From positions 1 through 30,392 of the forward strand of contig CALCEJ010000023.1 in assembly GCA_937900465.1 (NCBI GenBank): 30,392 nt of DNA, read 5' to 3'. Each line of letters begins with the position of its first letter. Position 1 is the first letter of the stretch. This DNA is from an uncultured Bacteroidales bacterium (lineage in GTDB: Bacteria > Bacteroidota > Bacteroidia > Bacteroidales > UBA932). The translations under genes were made by a program, and so were the position numbers. This document shows positions 7,101 through 14,500 of the stretch, in pieces. The notes under the pieces were generated by a model. It was not told where the DNA came from. It did not search any database and was given only the letters and a program-made list of their open reading frames with translations.

Positions 7101-7207
7101 GTGACAGCGCCCTCGCGGACCAGTACCTTCAGAAACTGAATATGCTCGTCCGGGCGGCAAGCGGCAGCTACCGCGCCGAAGATGAACCTATTATTTCCCG
7201 AGACTAA
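4112..7207 (+). CDS. DUF2723 GT-C-like membrane protein (candidate protein O-glycosyltransferase)
   Basis: 1031 residues. The N-terminal half is a polytopic membrane domain with about a dozen hydrophobic segments. Its first loop carries FWDCGEFIASSYKLEVGHPPGNP; an acidic residue in the first periplasmic loop is the hallmark of GT-C enzymes such as protein O-mannosyltransferases. Later come RERDYAYAGSFYMFSIWIG and a soluble region with LITHGDNDTFPLWYIQEIEGVRTDVRVVNTSLL, typical of Bacteroidota DUF2723 proteins. The C-terminal quarter is helical, TPR-like (KAIEILDLCQERVP...ENYYYLGEKEKGRDLAVRM). As I recall, the family has been linked to general protein O-glycosylation in the phylum; I cannot verify that here. 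ATG 4112 is chosen because it follows the promoter box and begins the first membrane region; the frame is open far upstream only across the antisense menG gene. Confidence 0.88.
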   Translation: MDKKKFNIWNRVVAAVVFLISAVTYLSTIEPTASFWDCGEFIASSYKLEVGHPPGNPVFQLFARVFTIPVKPEHAAVAVNAMNAILSALTIFFLYLTIVFFTKRIIRGRSAGECIAIFGAGAVGALAYCFSDTFWFSAVEGEVYAMSSLFTALVFWAMCKWYEEADEPHANRWIVLIALLMGLSIGIHLLNLLTIPAFVFMYYYRKNEDRKIGFWKLVGIFMIGVVIEAMLVFLFIPYLPKLAAFFDRIFVNGFGLPYNSGALFFMVALLSLCFWGLFVTLKKEKVFWNTVLLCVTTLVIGFSLFSIVIIRSSVKTPTNEYQPDNPYTLVRYLSREQYGSTPLIYGQYFDAPYDLKLGKYWAPLDGKYVHADAPADAEYKSEGKMFFPRMWSNADQRYIDFYLSYTEGKGTKVRGAQYRKPTFGANMAYFFDYQLNWMYWRYFMWNFVGRQNDVHSPAPGDIFHGNWESGIRFLDEFRLGDQSDAPPTLAENKGKNHYFFLPLLLGIIGLVWQFEKDKRGSWIVFLMFFMTGIAIVLYLNQPPYQVRERDYAYAGSFYMFSIWIGFAVAALYDWISSASKHSPAIAGAVTAACLFVPGIMAAENWDDHDRSNRATAVEMAYNYLNSVGPNGYLITHGDNDTFPLWYIQEIEGVRTDVRVVNTSLLGTDWYIDQMKWASNESKPLPLTVPKKQYLYGTNEFVYIAYDDGSPMLLSDVMDVFKDPRHKVELTRGRKADFICARKLVIPVNKENVLKYGILDEAFADEIPETITLTISEDKNYLSKPELFLLDLLSNYEWDRPLNMLNMGGDLNVGIKDYLMFDGFSYRFVPIKNKITATDAGKVDAMDLYRKFTDGTFKWDALSREDYFVDYQNIYTFMGVLSQRQLYLTVANALIDIYEDDKAIEILDLCQERVPESQFPLETIPLGFVSNDYMVVQMAENYYYLGEKEKGRDLAVRMCDELMTTCAFYLRFLVAGQSSFESAAKALMYMADVMDKYGDSALADQYLQKLNMLVRAASGSYRAEDEPIISRD

Positions 7208-7211
7208 GCCT

Positions 7212-8159
7212 ATGACTCTCGAATTCCCCCCTTCATACTGGAAAGACTACGAACTCATCGACAGCGGCCGCGGCGAAAAGCTCGAGCGATTCGGCCGTAT
7301 CGTGATGGCGCGTCCTGAGCCCAAGGCCCTCTGGAACAAGTCTATGAGCGATGCGGAATGGAACCGTATGGCCCATACCCGCTTCCGCCCTGGCGCCGGG
7401 TTCGGAAAAGCCGGGAAGGAGGACAGCGGAACGTGGGACCGCCTGAAGAAGATGGACGACCAGTGGCCCATATCCTACCGCGGAGCGGAAGACCCCGAGA
7501 CCCACGCCAATTCGGACCTTGACATAACCCTCCGCCTGGGCCTGACTTCTTTCAAGCACGTCGGAGTTTTTCCGGAACAGGCCCCTAACTGGGAATTCAT
7601 CTACCGTGAAACATCCCGCATCGCGAGGATACGCAGCTCAAACGGCCTTCCCTCACCGCGTGTGCTTAACCTTTTTGCATATACGGGAGGGGCTTCCCTC
7701 GCCGCCCGCTGCGCCGGGGCGGACGTCACTCATCTTGACTCCGTCCGTCAGGTCGTGACCTGGGCCCGTGACAATATGGAGCGAAGCGGCCTCGACGGGA
7801 TCCGCTGGGTCGTGGAGGATGCCCTGAAATTCGCAAAGCGGGAGGCAAGGCGCGGAAACACCTACGAAGGGATAATCCTTGACCCTCCGGCCTATGGTCA
7901 CGGACCTGACGGGGAGAAGTGGAAACTGGACGAACTGCTGTTCGACCTCCTTCGCAATGTCTCGGAAATCCTTGCCCCGAGGGACTCGTTTATGGTCCTT
8001 AACCTATATTCGAACGGGTATAGCGCCGCCCTTGGTGAGACGCTCGTCCGCGAGGCCTTCAAGGGAGAATACAAGTCCCTCGCCTCCGGCGAACTTGCCC
8101 TTACGGACAGGTTCGGGAAGGTTTTGCCCCTGTCAATTTTTGAAAGGCTTAAGCGCTAG
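7212..8159 (+). CDS. Class I SAM-dependent methyltransferase (RlmI-like, probably RNA)
   Basis: 315 residues. Contains VLNLFAYTGGASLAARCAGADVTHLDS (SAM motif I, residues about 150-177) and the catalytic-type loop EGIILDPPAYGHGPDGEKWKL. FAYTGG plus LDPP is typical of RlmI/RlmK-type 23S rRNA methyltransferases and their relatives. The N-terminus WKDYELIDSGRGEKLERFGRIVMARPEPKALW replaces the PUA domain of true RlmI, so the substrate is not certain. ATG 7212 is 4 nt after the DUF2723 stop; another ATG at 7182 would add 10 residues and overlap that gene by 26 nt. I prefer 7212 because remembered Bacteroidota homologues begin a few residues before WKDYELID. Its stop overlaps the convergent lgt stop. 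Confidence 0.87.
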   Translation: MTLEFPPSYWKDYELIDSGRGEKLERFGRIVMARPEPKALWNKSMSDAEWNRMAHTRFRPGAGFGKAGKEDSGTWDRLKKMDDQWPISYRGAEDPETHANSDLDITLRLGLTSFKHVGVFPEQAPNWEFIYRETSRIARIRSSNGLPSPRVLNLFAYTGGASLAARCAGADVTHLDSVRQVVTWARDNMERSGLDGIRWVVEDALKFAKREARRGNTYEGIILDPPAYGHGPDGEKWKLDELLFDLLRNVSEILAPRDSFMVLNLYSNGYSAALGETLVREAFKGEYKSLASGELALTDRFGKVLPLSIFERLKR

Positions 8160-9055
8160 CGGTTAAGAGGCTTGGCGAAGTGAGTCTCTTCCTTTTTCTT
8201 CGGAGCCTGGGGCGCCGGCGGCGTCGCCCGGGCGGGAAGTCCTTTCCGGGGAGCCCATATAAGCAGCGCGATTCCCGCTATTATGAACGGGATGCTGAGG
8301 ATATGGCCCATATTTATCACGGTATCGCCAATCATAAATACCGTTACGCTGGGTTCTTTGAGGAACTCGATAAGGAAGCGGACGCCGAAGCACCATACGA
8401 GAAAGATTCCGAAGAATGAGCCCCTGTGCATTCTGTCAAGGCGCTTCCGATACAGCCAGATCAGGAAAACCCCGAGGAGGAGATATGTCAGGGCCTCATA
8501 AATCTGGGTGGGGTGCTTGGGGACGATCTCGTGACGGCGTTCGAAGACAAAACCCCAGGGTAGGGAAGTCTCGAATCCGTAAATCTCAGAGTTCATAAGG
8601 TTCCCGAGGCGGATGAAGCAACCGGCGAATGCGACGGTGATCACCAGCCGGTCCATAATCCACAGGAAGTCGAACCCGTTCTTTTTTCCGTATTTTTCAG
8701 CGAACCACCACATCGCGAGCAGCAGGGCTATCGCGCCGCCGTGGCTTGCGAGTCCGCCCTTCCAGGGCATAAAGACCTCTGCGAAACCCTTCCAGGAGCC
8801 GAAGTAGTATGCGGGGTCGTAGAAGATGCAGTGACCGAGGCGCGCGCCTACGATAGTCGCAATCAGAAGGGTGTACAGGAGCGGGTCCAGGAGCTTTTCA
8901 CTGATGCCTTCCCTCCGGAAGAACCAGCGGAAGATATACCATCCGAGGATGAATCCGGAAACGAAAAGGATGGAGTACCAGCGGAGCTCGAAACTGCCTA
9001 TATGGAAGATTGCGGGATCTATATTCCAGTGCACTATTGCAGAGTACATAATCAA
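8156..9055 (-). CDS. lgt: Prolipoprotein diacylglyceryl transferase
   Basis: 299 residues, multi-pass inner-membrane enzyme that transfers diacylglycerol from phosphatidylglycerol to the lipobox cysteine. The Lgt signature is present as IRLGNLMNSEIYG, and the conserved His region as WKGGLASHGGAI. Other family segments are GARLGHCIFYDP, RHPTQ-like KHPTQIYEAL and GVRFLIEFLKEP. The tail beyond residue 275 is Pro/Lys-rich and poorly conserved in kind. ATG 9055 is used; the ATG two codons later (9049) is equally possible. The reading frame ends in a TAG that overlaps the stop of the convergent methyltransferase. It has its own -7 box, so it need not depend on the lipoprotein cassettes upstream on the same strand. 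Confidence 0.96.
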   Translation of the reverse strand: MIMYSAIVHWNIDPAIFHIGSFELRWYSILFVSGFILGWYIFRWFFRREGISEKLLDPLLYTLLIATIVGARLGHCIFYDPAYYFGSWKGFAEVFMPWKGGLASHGGAIALLLAMWWFAEKYGKKNGFDFLWIMDRLVITVAFAGCFIRLGNLMNSEIYGFETSLPWGFVFERRHEIVPKHPTQIYEALTYLLLGVFLIWLYRKRLDRMHRGSFFGIFLVWCFGVRFLIEFLKEPSVTVFMIGDTVINMGHILSIPFIIAGIALLIWAPRKGLPARATPPAPQAPKKKEETHFAKPLNR

Positions 9056-9073
9056 TATTGTTGTTTACAAATG

Positions 9074-9081
9074 CAAACTTA
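9074..9081 (-). promoter_or_regulatory. -7 box of lgt
   Basis: Minus-strand TAAGTTTG matches TAnnTTTG and ends 18 nt before the lgt start. A TTGG at 9105-9102 lies 20 nt upstream of it as a possible -33. Confidence 0.6.
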
Positions 9082-9171
9082 CGCAAAAAAATCCTTTTTC
9101 ACCAACGAACAATGGATGTAAAAGACCGGATGGGTATGACAATAATGCTTCAAGAATATTTCATTACCCCC

Positions 9172-9738
9172 TCAAAGGTTATTTCCTCCTATGATATCTT
9201 CATATTCGTTATAATACTCTATTTGTACCGGGAAGTTTTGGTCCGGAGGGAAAGTAAACTTAGGACAGGGATCCTTATTTACTAAATCCTTAAAGTCATC
9301 TTCACGGATAACCATTAATGCAATTACCATATCTGTTGAGAAAAAATCAACTCTATCCGCAGACAGGATCCCGTTTGTACGATCCCCTTGCACGAGATTC
9401 CGCCCTATAGAATCATCCAAAACCATTATGTAATATGACAGCCTGTGATCCAACACATAATCCCAGTTTTTTGTCCAGCCTGCCCACCCGTTTGTAGAAT
9501 AATTACTCATCCAACAAAAATGATCTTTGTAACAGACTTGAAAAAAAGAGCCCGGAATCAGATCTTCCAAAGTATATGCCTCATCATACACTTTAAAACA
9601 TTCAACAAAATCCAAATCAAGATCTGTATTATTCGTGATGTTAAAACAAACTTCACCCTCCGCAAAAATCTCACACGAAGAACAAGCGACTATTGTACAC
9701 AAATAAAAGAATCTTTTTAATAGTATAGATAATTTCAT
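9172..9738 (-). CDS. Lipoprotein, third paralogue of the Rhs cassette array (putative immunity protein)
   Basis: 188 residues from ATG 9738; the signal MKLSILLKRFFYLCTIVACSSC with Cys lipobox decides the start. Homologous by eye to the lipoprotein at 9846-10370: both have a start with EVxxxITNN/CYNDxD, then TKNWDYVLDHRLSYYIMVLD against TRNWDYVIDNNLSLYILVLD, STDMVIALMVIREDDFKDLV against SFDMFIAKMIIREKDFEDFI, and FPPDQNFPVQIEYYNEYED against IPPDSDSPIQIEYYNGYGD. Function is inferred from position: it follows a deleted remnant of an Rhs tip, as its two relatives follow intact tips. I do not recognise a named family. Strongly AT-rich compared with lgt. It is the last gene of the array before lgt. 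Confidence 0.8.
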   Translation of the reverse strand: MKLSILLKRFFYLCTIVACSSCEIFAEGEVCFNITNNTDLDLDFVECFKVYDEAYTLEDLIPGSFFQVCYKDHFCWMSNYSTNGWAGWTKNWDYVLDHRLSYYIMVLDDSIGRNLVQGDRTNGILSADRVDFFSTDMVIALMVIREDDFKDLVNKDPCPKFTFPPDQNFPVQIEYYNEYEDIIGGNNL

Positions 9739-9761
9739 CTCCTTTAATTCTTTTATTTGAA

Positions 9762-9839
9762 TCAGAATACAATAAGTAGAATAGTATCCCACCATCCCTG
9801 ATCCTCCGCGAACTGTCCAATCAGGCTCAATGCTATTAA
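9762..9839 (-). pseudogene. Internally deleted remnant of a third Rhs tip
   Basis: Between two lipoprotein genes, one minus-strand frame between stop codons reads LIALSLIGQFAEDQGWW then DTILLIVF and a stop at 9764-9762. SLIGQFAEDQGWW matches SLIGQFAEDKGWW of the free-standing tip at 10388-11032 (residues 134-146), and the short hydrophobic end resembles that protein's C-terminus YYAILLGIGV. Everything between, including the segment with the proposed Glu zinc ligand, and everything upstream, including HExxH, is absent. The stop is 23 nt ahead of the next lipoprotein start, the same layout as at the intact tips. Confidence 0.75.
9788..9828 (-). repeat. 41-bp direct repeat, copy 1 (in tip remnant)
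   Basis: Matches 10594-10634 at 40 of 41 bases (the mismatch is at 9800/10606), with similarity ending abruptly on both sides. This is the core of the tip remnant. Confidence 0.95.
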
Positions 9840-9845
9840 TCACTA

Positions 9846-10370
9846 TCACACATCTCCATAACCGTTGTAGTATTCTATCTGTATAGGGGAATCGGAGTCA
9901 GGGGGAATTCTGACGTCATAGCGGCTGATAAAATCTTCAAAGTCTTTTTCACGAATAATCATCTTCGCAATGAACATATCGAATGAAAGCTTTGTGACAT
10001 CTTCTGTGTTCAGTGTTTTGTAGACGTTTGTTCCTAAAACATTTTCCGTCTGAGAAGAGTCCAAGACTAGAATATACAGGCTCAAGTTATTATCAATCAC
10101 GTAATCCCAATTTCTTGTTCTTCCAATTCCTTTCGTCCCCGAATAACCATCTATCCACATAGGGTTAGTCTTTGATAATACCATATAACGAGAACCGAGC
10201 AGGAGGCTATCTATTGAATATGATTCATTGTATTGTTTGTAGCAATAAACGATAGCAATACCCATATCCATATCATTGTAGCATTTAATTCTTACCTCAC
10301 CAAATATCGTATCGCAAGATGGAAAAAGGACAATTGATAATAACAGTGCTATATGAGTCAACTTCTTCAT
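9846..10370 (-). CDS. Lipoprotein, second of the cassette array (putative immunity protein)
   Basis: 174 residues from ATG 10370; MKKLTHIALLLSIVLFPSC supplies the signal and lipobox, so the 25-residue upstream extension of the frame, which overlaps the tip gene, is not used. It starts 17 nt after the stop of the free-standing tip. Mature protein: IFGEVRIKCYNDMDMGIAIVYCYKQYNESYSIDSLLLGSRYMV, GRTRNWDYVIDNNLSLYILVLD, MFIAKMIIREKDFEDFI and PPDSDSPIQIEYYNGYGDV. Paralogous to 9172-9738 along its length and more distantly to 11033-11569, with which it shares the PPD...I.YY ending. Proposed role: protects the producer from its neighbour's tip in the periplasm or at the membrane. That is inference from gene order and lipoprotein status. 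Confidence 0.8.
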   Translation of the reverse strand: MKKLTHIALLLSIVLFPSCDTIFGEVRIKCYNDMDMGIAIVYCYKQYNESYSIDSLLLGSRYMVLSKTNPMWIDGYSGTKGIGRTRNWDYVIDNNLSLYILVLDSSQTENVLGTNVYKTLNTEDVTKLSFDMFIAKMIIREKDFEDFISRYDVRIPPDSDSPIQIEYYNGYGDV

Positions 10371-10387
10371 AACCAAGGAAAATAGTA

Positions 10388-11032
10388 CTACACACCGATA
10401 CCAAGAAGTATGGCATAGTAAGTCATTGTTGCATAAAAGTACCAATCCGCGTGCTGTACACGTGGATTTTTATCATTATCCCACCAGCCAGACACCGTCT
10501 TCCCTTCATCATTCAAAACAGAATGTTTGTCGAAATAATCATAGGACAATTGATTCGCCCACACTTCGTACCACTCCCTGTTGTGATCATGCCCCCACCA
10601 TCCCTTATCCTCCGCGAACTGTCCAATCAGGCTCGGGAAACCTATCATTGGCAGATATAACGGTCCAAGAATATAACTTTGGAAGGTATGCCCATACTCA
10701 TGACCCAAAATACTGTCAACAGTTGGATCCGCAACCACATTTTTAGCATTGATATAAGACCCCATAGTAAATCCCCAGTGCCCCGTCCCTTTGTTGCGAC
10801 TCACTAGCGTCGCCCCTCTATAGTAATCAACGTTTACAGTGAACAGATTATTCATCACGTGCGCCGTCAGATTTCCAGCAAGCATAGGAAGAAAAGCCCA
10901 CGTGAACCTCGCTACCATTATTAAAGGATTGATACCAGATGGCATATCCTTGTCCACTTCAAACCACCCTTTGTCAATCTTCCAGGCATTTGACATCTTG
11001 CTTGCGAAAGTGCTCCAAGATGATTTAGCCAT
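10388..11032 (-). CDS. Free-standing Rhs C-terminal tip with HExxH peptidase-like motif (orphan toxin tip)
   Basis: 214 residues, with no Rhs core, no YD repeats and no signal peptide. Homologous to the last 220 residues of the large Rhs protein: RFTWAFLPMLAGNLTAHVMNN against RFTWQLPQTILGFFAAHAFNT, YYRGATLVSRNKGTGHWGFTMGSYI against YLHGATVLSTRKDGFGAFTLGSYI, and ILGHEYGHTFQSYILGPLYL against LFQHEFGHYLQSQAFGPLWS. HEYGH is at residues 111-115 and a candidate third ligand, E156 in WYEVWAN, aligns with YTEQDAN of the large protein. The ATG directly abuts the stop of the lipoprotein upstream (no gap), so they are translationally linked. Either a stored replacement tip, as known for Rhs loci elsewhere, or a gene expressed alone. 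Metallopeptidase activity is inferred from the motif only. Confidence 0.85.
   Translation of the reverse strand: MAKSSWSTFASKMSNAWKIDKGWFEVDKDMPSGINPLIMVARFTWAFLPMLAGNLTAHVMNNLFTVNVDYYRGATLVSRNKGTGHWGFTMGSYINAKNVVADPTVDSILGHEYGHTFQSYILGPLYLPMIGFPSLIGQFAEDKGWWGHDHNREWYEVWANQLSYDYFDKHSVLNDEGKTVSGWWDNDKNPRVQHADWYFYATMTYYAILLGIGV
10594..10634 (-). repeat. 41-bp direct repeat, copy 2 (in intact tip)
   Basis: 40 of 41 bases identical to 9788-9828. Here it encodes SLIGQFAEDKGWWG in the free-standing tip. Confidence 0.95.
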
Positions 11033-11569
11033 TTAATAAGGATACAATTCATTATAAATATCTTTCGAATAATAAACATTTATGCCTTTCATACGATCGT
11101 CTGGGGGAAATGAAATACTCCAATTCAACTGATTCAAATCCTCCAACGACAAGTCATATCGTACACACTGCTTTGTTAAATACTCATCCTGTTTGCGGGA
11201 GGAAAGCTTAGAAAAACTTTCATAATCAAGCAAATCACATTCACGATAAATAAATACATGAATATGGGAAACGTAATTAAAGAATTCCTCGTATGTGCCC
11301 CATTCGTCCAGTTTTAAAACTCGAGTATTTGTTGAATGGCTCTCTACATAACAATGAAGCATATCCCTAGGATAGTTCGTATTAACGGTATCCAACTCCG
11401 ATGGAAGTGTGCCATATGCTCCATTTTTTAGTTTGACCAAAAGATTGTAGTCGGACTCATTGTTTAATGTTATTACCCAGTGTTGTCCCTCTCTCTTATC
11501 TTCACAACTAATCATCGTTGTTGAAATAATAATAACGGGAAGAATCAGTAGTAAATGTCTTATTTGCAT
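11033..11569 (-). CDS. Lipoprotein, first of the cassette array (putative immunity to the Rhs tip)
   Basis: 178 residues from ATG 11569, 10 nt after the stop of the large Rhs gene. Signal MQIRHLLLILPVIIISTTMISC ends in a lipobox Cys, and the next residues are EDKREG. The mature part opens with HWVITLNNESDYNLLVKLKNG, comparable to the ITNNTDLDL start of the third lipoprotein, and ends ISFPPDDRMKGINVYYSKDIY, sharing the PPD...I.YY motif of the other two. The middle is much diverged, as expected if each recognises a different tip. Position immediately after the Rhs tip fits the toxin-then-immunity order of polymorphic toxin systems. Family name unknown to me; the immunity role is inferred. Confidence 0.8.
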   Translation of the reverse strand: MQIRHLLLILPVIIISTTMISCEDKREGQHWVITLNNESDYNLLVKLKNGAYGTLPSELDTVNTNYPRDMLHCYVESHSTNTRVLKLDEWGTYEEFFNYVSHIHVFIYRECDLLDYESFSKLSSRKQDEYLTKQCVRYDLSLEDLNQLNWSISFPPDDRMKGINVYYSKDIYNELYPY

Positions 11570-11579
11570 ATTATTGTAG

Positions 11580-14500
11580 CTATTCGATAATATAGTTCAG
11601 TGATATTATTGCCATATTAATAGCCCCCAGATTTATCTTGTTATAATGTGATAGTGAGGGATTATAACCTTTAATGGGGTTGTCTTCAAAACTCCATTTG
11701 ATATCTGGATAATACTTTCTGTAATACAAAAAGGACCTTGCATTAGCATCCTGTTCAGTATAGAACAATTTGTGTTTGCCAGGACTATTCTTTATTGCAC
11801 TATATACACTTTCCACCCCAAATACAAAAGACCATAACGGGCCGAATGCCTGACTCTGAAGATAATGGCCGAACTCGTGCTGGAATAATCTGTTGAAATC
11901 AGATGCGATTAAATCATTGTCTCCGGTGATATATGATCCCAACGTGAACGCACCGAAACCATCTTTTCTCGTAGACAGGACCGTTGCGCCATGCAAGTAT
12001 TCAACTGATGAAATACCCCCTACAAGCCTGAACGTGTTGAAAGCGTGCGCCGCGAAAAAGCCGAGTATTGTTTGAGGCAACTGCCAGGTAAATCTTGATA
12101 CAACTTCCCATACTCGTTCTCCGAAGTTCTTATTAGGATCGGATACAAAAAGGCCACCCCATATCCTCAAATCATTCAGGGCCATTTGGTTAGCTCTTTT
12201 TATCCCACCTCCAAATAAACCCACCAACCAGGAATCCAGCACAAAGAATTCCCCGCTCTCATCCCTGTACTTCAGCGGATTGTTAAGGCAATAGGAGTAC
12301 CGGTTATAATCCAGCGGCAGGTCAGGAGCCTGGACATAGGGATCCGGCGAGAGGAACCGGGCGAACAGCGGGTCATACAGGCGTGCGTTCGCATTGATAA
12401 GGTCAAACCAAGGCAGGTGCTCGTGGCCTGTATATCCCCGACCCAGGAATAGTAAACCCGAGGCATCCTGTCCCGAAGTTGCGTCATACACTCGTCCCCA
12501 GGGGTCATAGCGATATTTGGCTACGGGAGAACAGGAAGAGGTAAGGATATCAGTTACACTTCCGAGGTAATCCCTGCCGATATTGTACAAAGTCCAACCG
12601 CCGCTGCCTGTCTTAACGTATACCATCCGGGCCGAGTATGCATCCCCTCCAAGATATAGCCGCTCGATGTCTCCTTGGGAGGATTCGTCCTTTTCATATA
12701 CGCCTCCGGCGTAATGTCTGACCAGCAGTGTGTCAACACCATCTTTAACTACCATCCGGACGCGGTCCCTGTCTGTGCCATATGTCAGTTCTGCGGATGT
12801 CGTGCCCCGCGACAGCGTCTTTGGCAAGTCATCCTGGGAATATGACACTGAGTACTCCTGCGATGGGCCGAAGCCTGGAGTGTACGGAATCCAGCCGGTC
12901 ATCTTATATGGATCGTCCGTATCCATATAGTACATCGTCCCAACCTGGGAGATTTCGCTTATATTGCCCTTGTACTGCTGATAGGTTATTGACCTGCCGT
13001 CCATCGAGACGAGCCGGTTCCTGTCGTCGTATCCGAAATGCTCCGTCCTCCCGGACAGTGAATCCTTCCTCATCAGGAGATTTCCCGTCTGCGGGGAGAA
13101 TTCATACTCATAATATGCCGCAGAGCCGTTCCCAAGGGACAGGAATGAAGGAAGCCCATATTCTGTATATCCATATTCCCGGCTTATGCCGCCTGTCTGA
13201 ATCTTTACCGGACGGCCGGACACATCCACAGAATCCAGCCTGAATATGACTGTCCCGTCCGGAAGCGAGGTCCCTGTGTGGTGGCCATTCGTATATGTGT
13301 ATGATTCCGTTGTAATGTCTCCGGCTTTTGCGGTGTACTTCATTGACGACAGCCGTCCGTTTGCTCCGTATGTCATCGTCTTCCGGAGCCATACTCCCCC
13401 CGAGACCGAATCCAAGACATTCACCATCCTGTCGTTCGAGTCATAGGCATAGGTACGGCTGACGCCATCCGATGTGACAACAGAGGAGAGAAGCCCTCGG
13501 ACCCCGTATGTGTATGTAGAGATGCTCAGCCCGGGGGATTTTGTTATCTTGGTTACCCTGCCGTATTTGTCGCGCCAGGTCGTTACCGAGCCGTTATTGC
13601 CGCTTCGGGTCAAGCGAGATGTCCCGTTACTGCTGTTTACATAGGTATCCGTAACTGTGCCGGCGCTAGGGTCGTCTATCTGAATCCTGCGGCCGTAATC
13701 ATCGTATGAGATACTGGTCGATGCAGCATACTGTACGGTAATCAGAGAAGGCTGACCGTCATCCCTAAGGCTAAATGATACGTTCCCTTCGCCGTCATTC
13801 GTCCTTATAAGGCGTCCTGCCGCGTCAGTCCACCTTGTCAACGTCGCGCCATCCGTCACTTGCGTCACTCCCGTACCGGAATAAGACCACGAGCAGACAC
13901 GCCCCGAAGGCTCACTGATACCGGTAAGCCGGCCGTAGGCATCATATGAGTAGCATTTCCAAACTGTCGCCGTGTCTCCGCAGAATGGAAGGGACTCCCG
14001 CTTTACCCGCCCGTTTCTGTCATACTCCCTGTCGACGAATGTCCATCTTCCGTCAAAAAGCTTTTCTCCGCGACGGATCTCGCGTCCCATCGAGTCGTAA
14101 TGAACAATCTCATCAGGACGGCCGGTGTGCGTTTTCGTTATGGTATATGCTCCCTTCCCGCCCCAGGCCCTTACCGTCATTTCCACGGTCCCGTCGGGAT
14201 TGGTCCTGCACGTCAGTTTTCCGAAGCCGTCATATGTATATTGGCTTAGCTGGATATAGTCTCTCAAGGCATATGTAGGATTGCCGAATTTGTCCTGGCC
14301 ACCATAAAGTGTTGAAACGCCAATTTCATCACTTGATGAGTGGAGATAGCGCATCTCCTGAACATAAGAATACGACGGGCCGACGAACTCTGCCGCGCCA
14401 TAGCGGGCTACCTTTTCAGAACTTATGTTTCCGTAAATGCTATAGGTCCACTTTGTATCCTTCTCCAGCTTGTCCGCCCGACGGTCGATATGGACAATCT

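Noticed and set aside
9738..9849. N-terminal extension of the third lipoprotein
   Set aside because: The frame is open to 9849, but those residues are the off-frame translation of the tip remnant; the true signal peptide starts at 9738.
12410..12430. GHEHLPW in the Rhs core as a second zinc site
   Set aside because: This is the usual Rhs core sequence (YTGHEHLPWFDLINANARLYDP) found in non-peptidase Rhs proteins, and the spacing is not HExxH.
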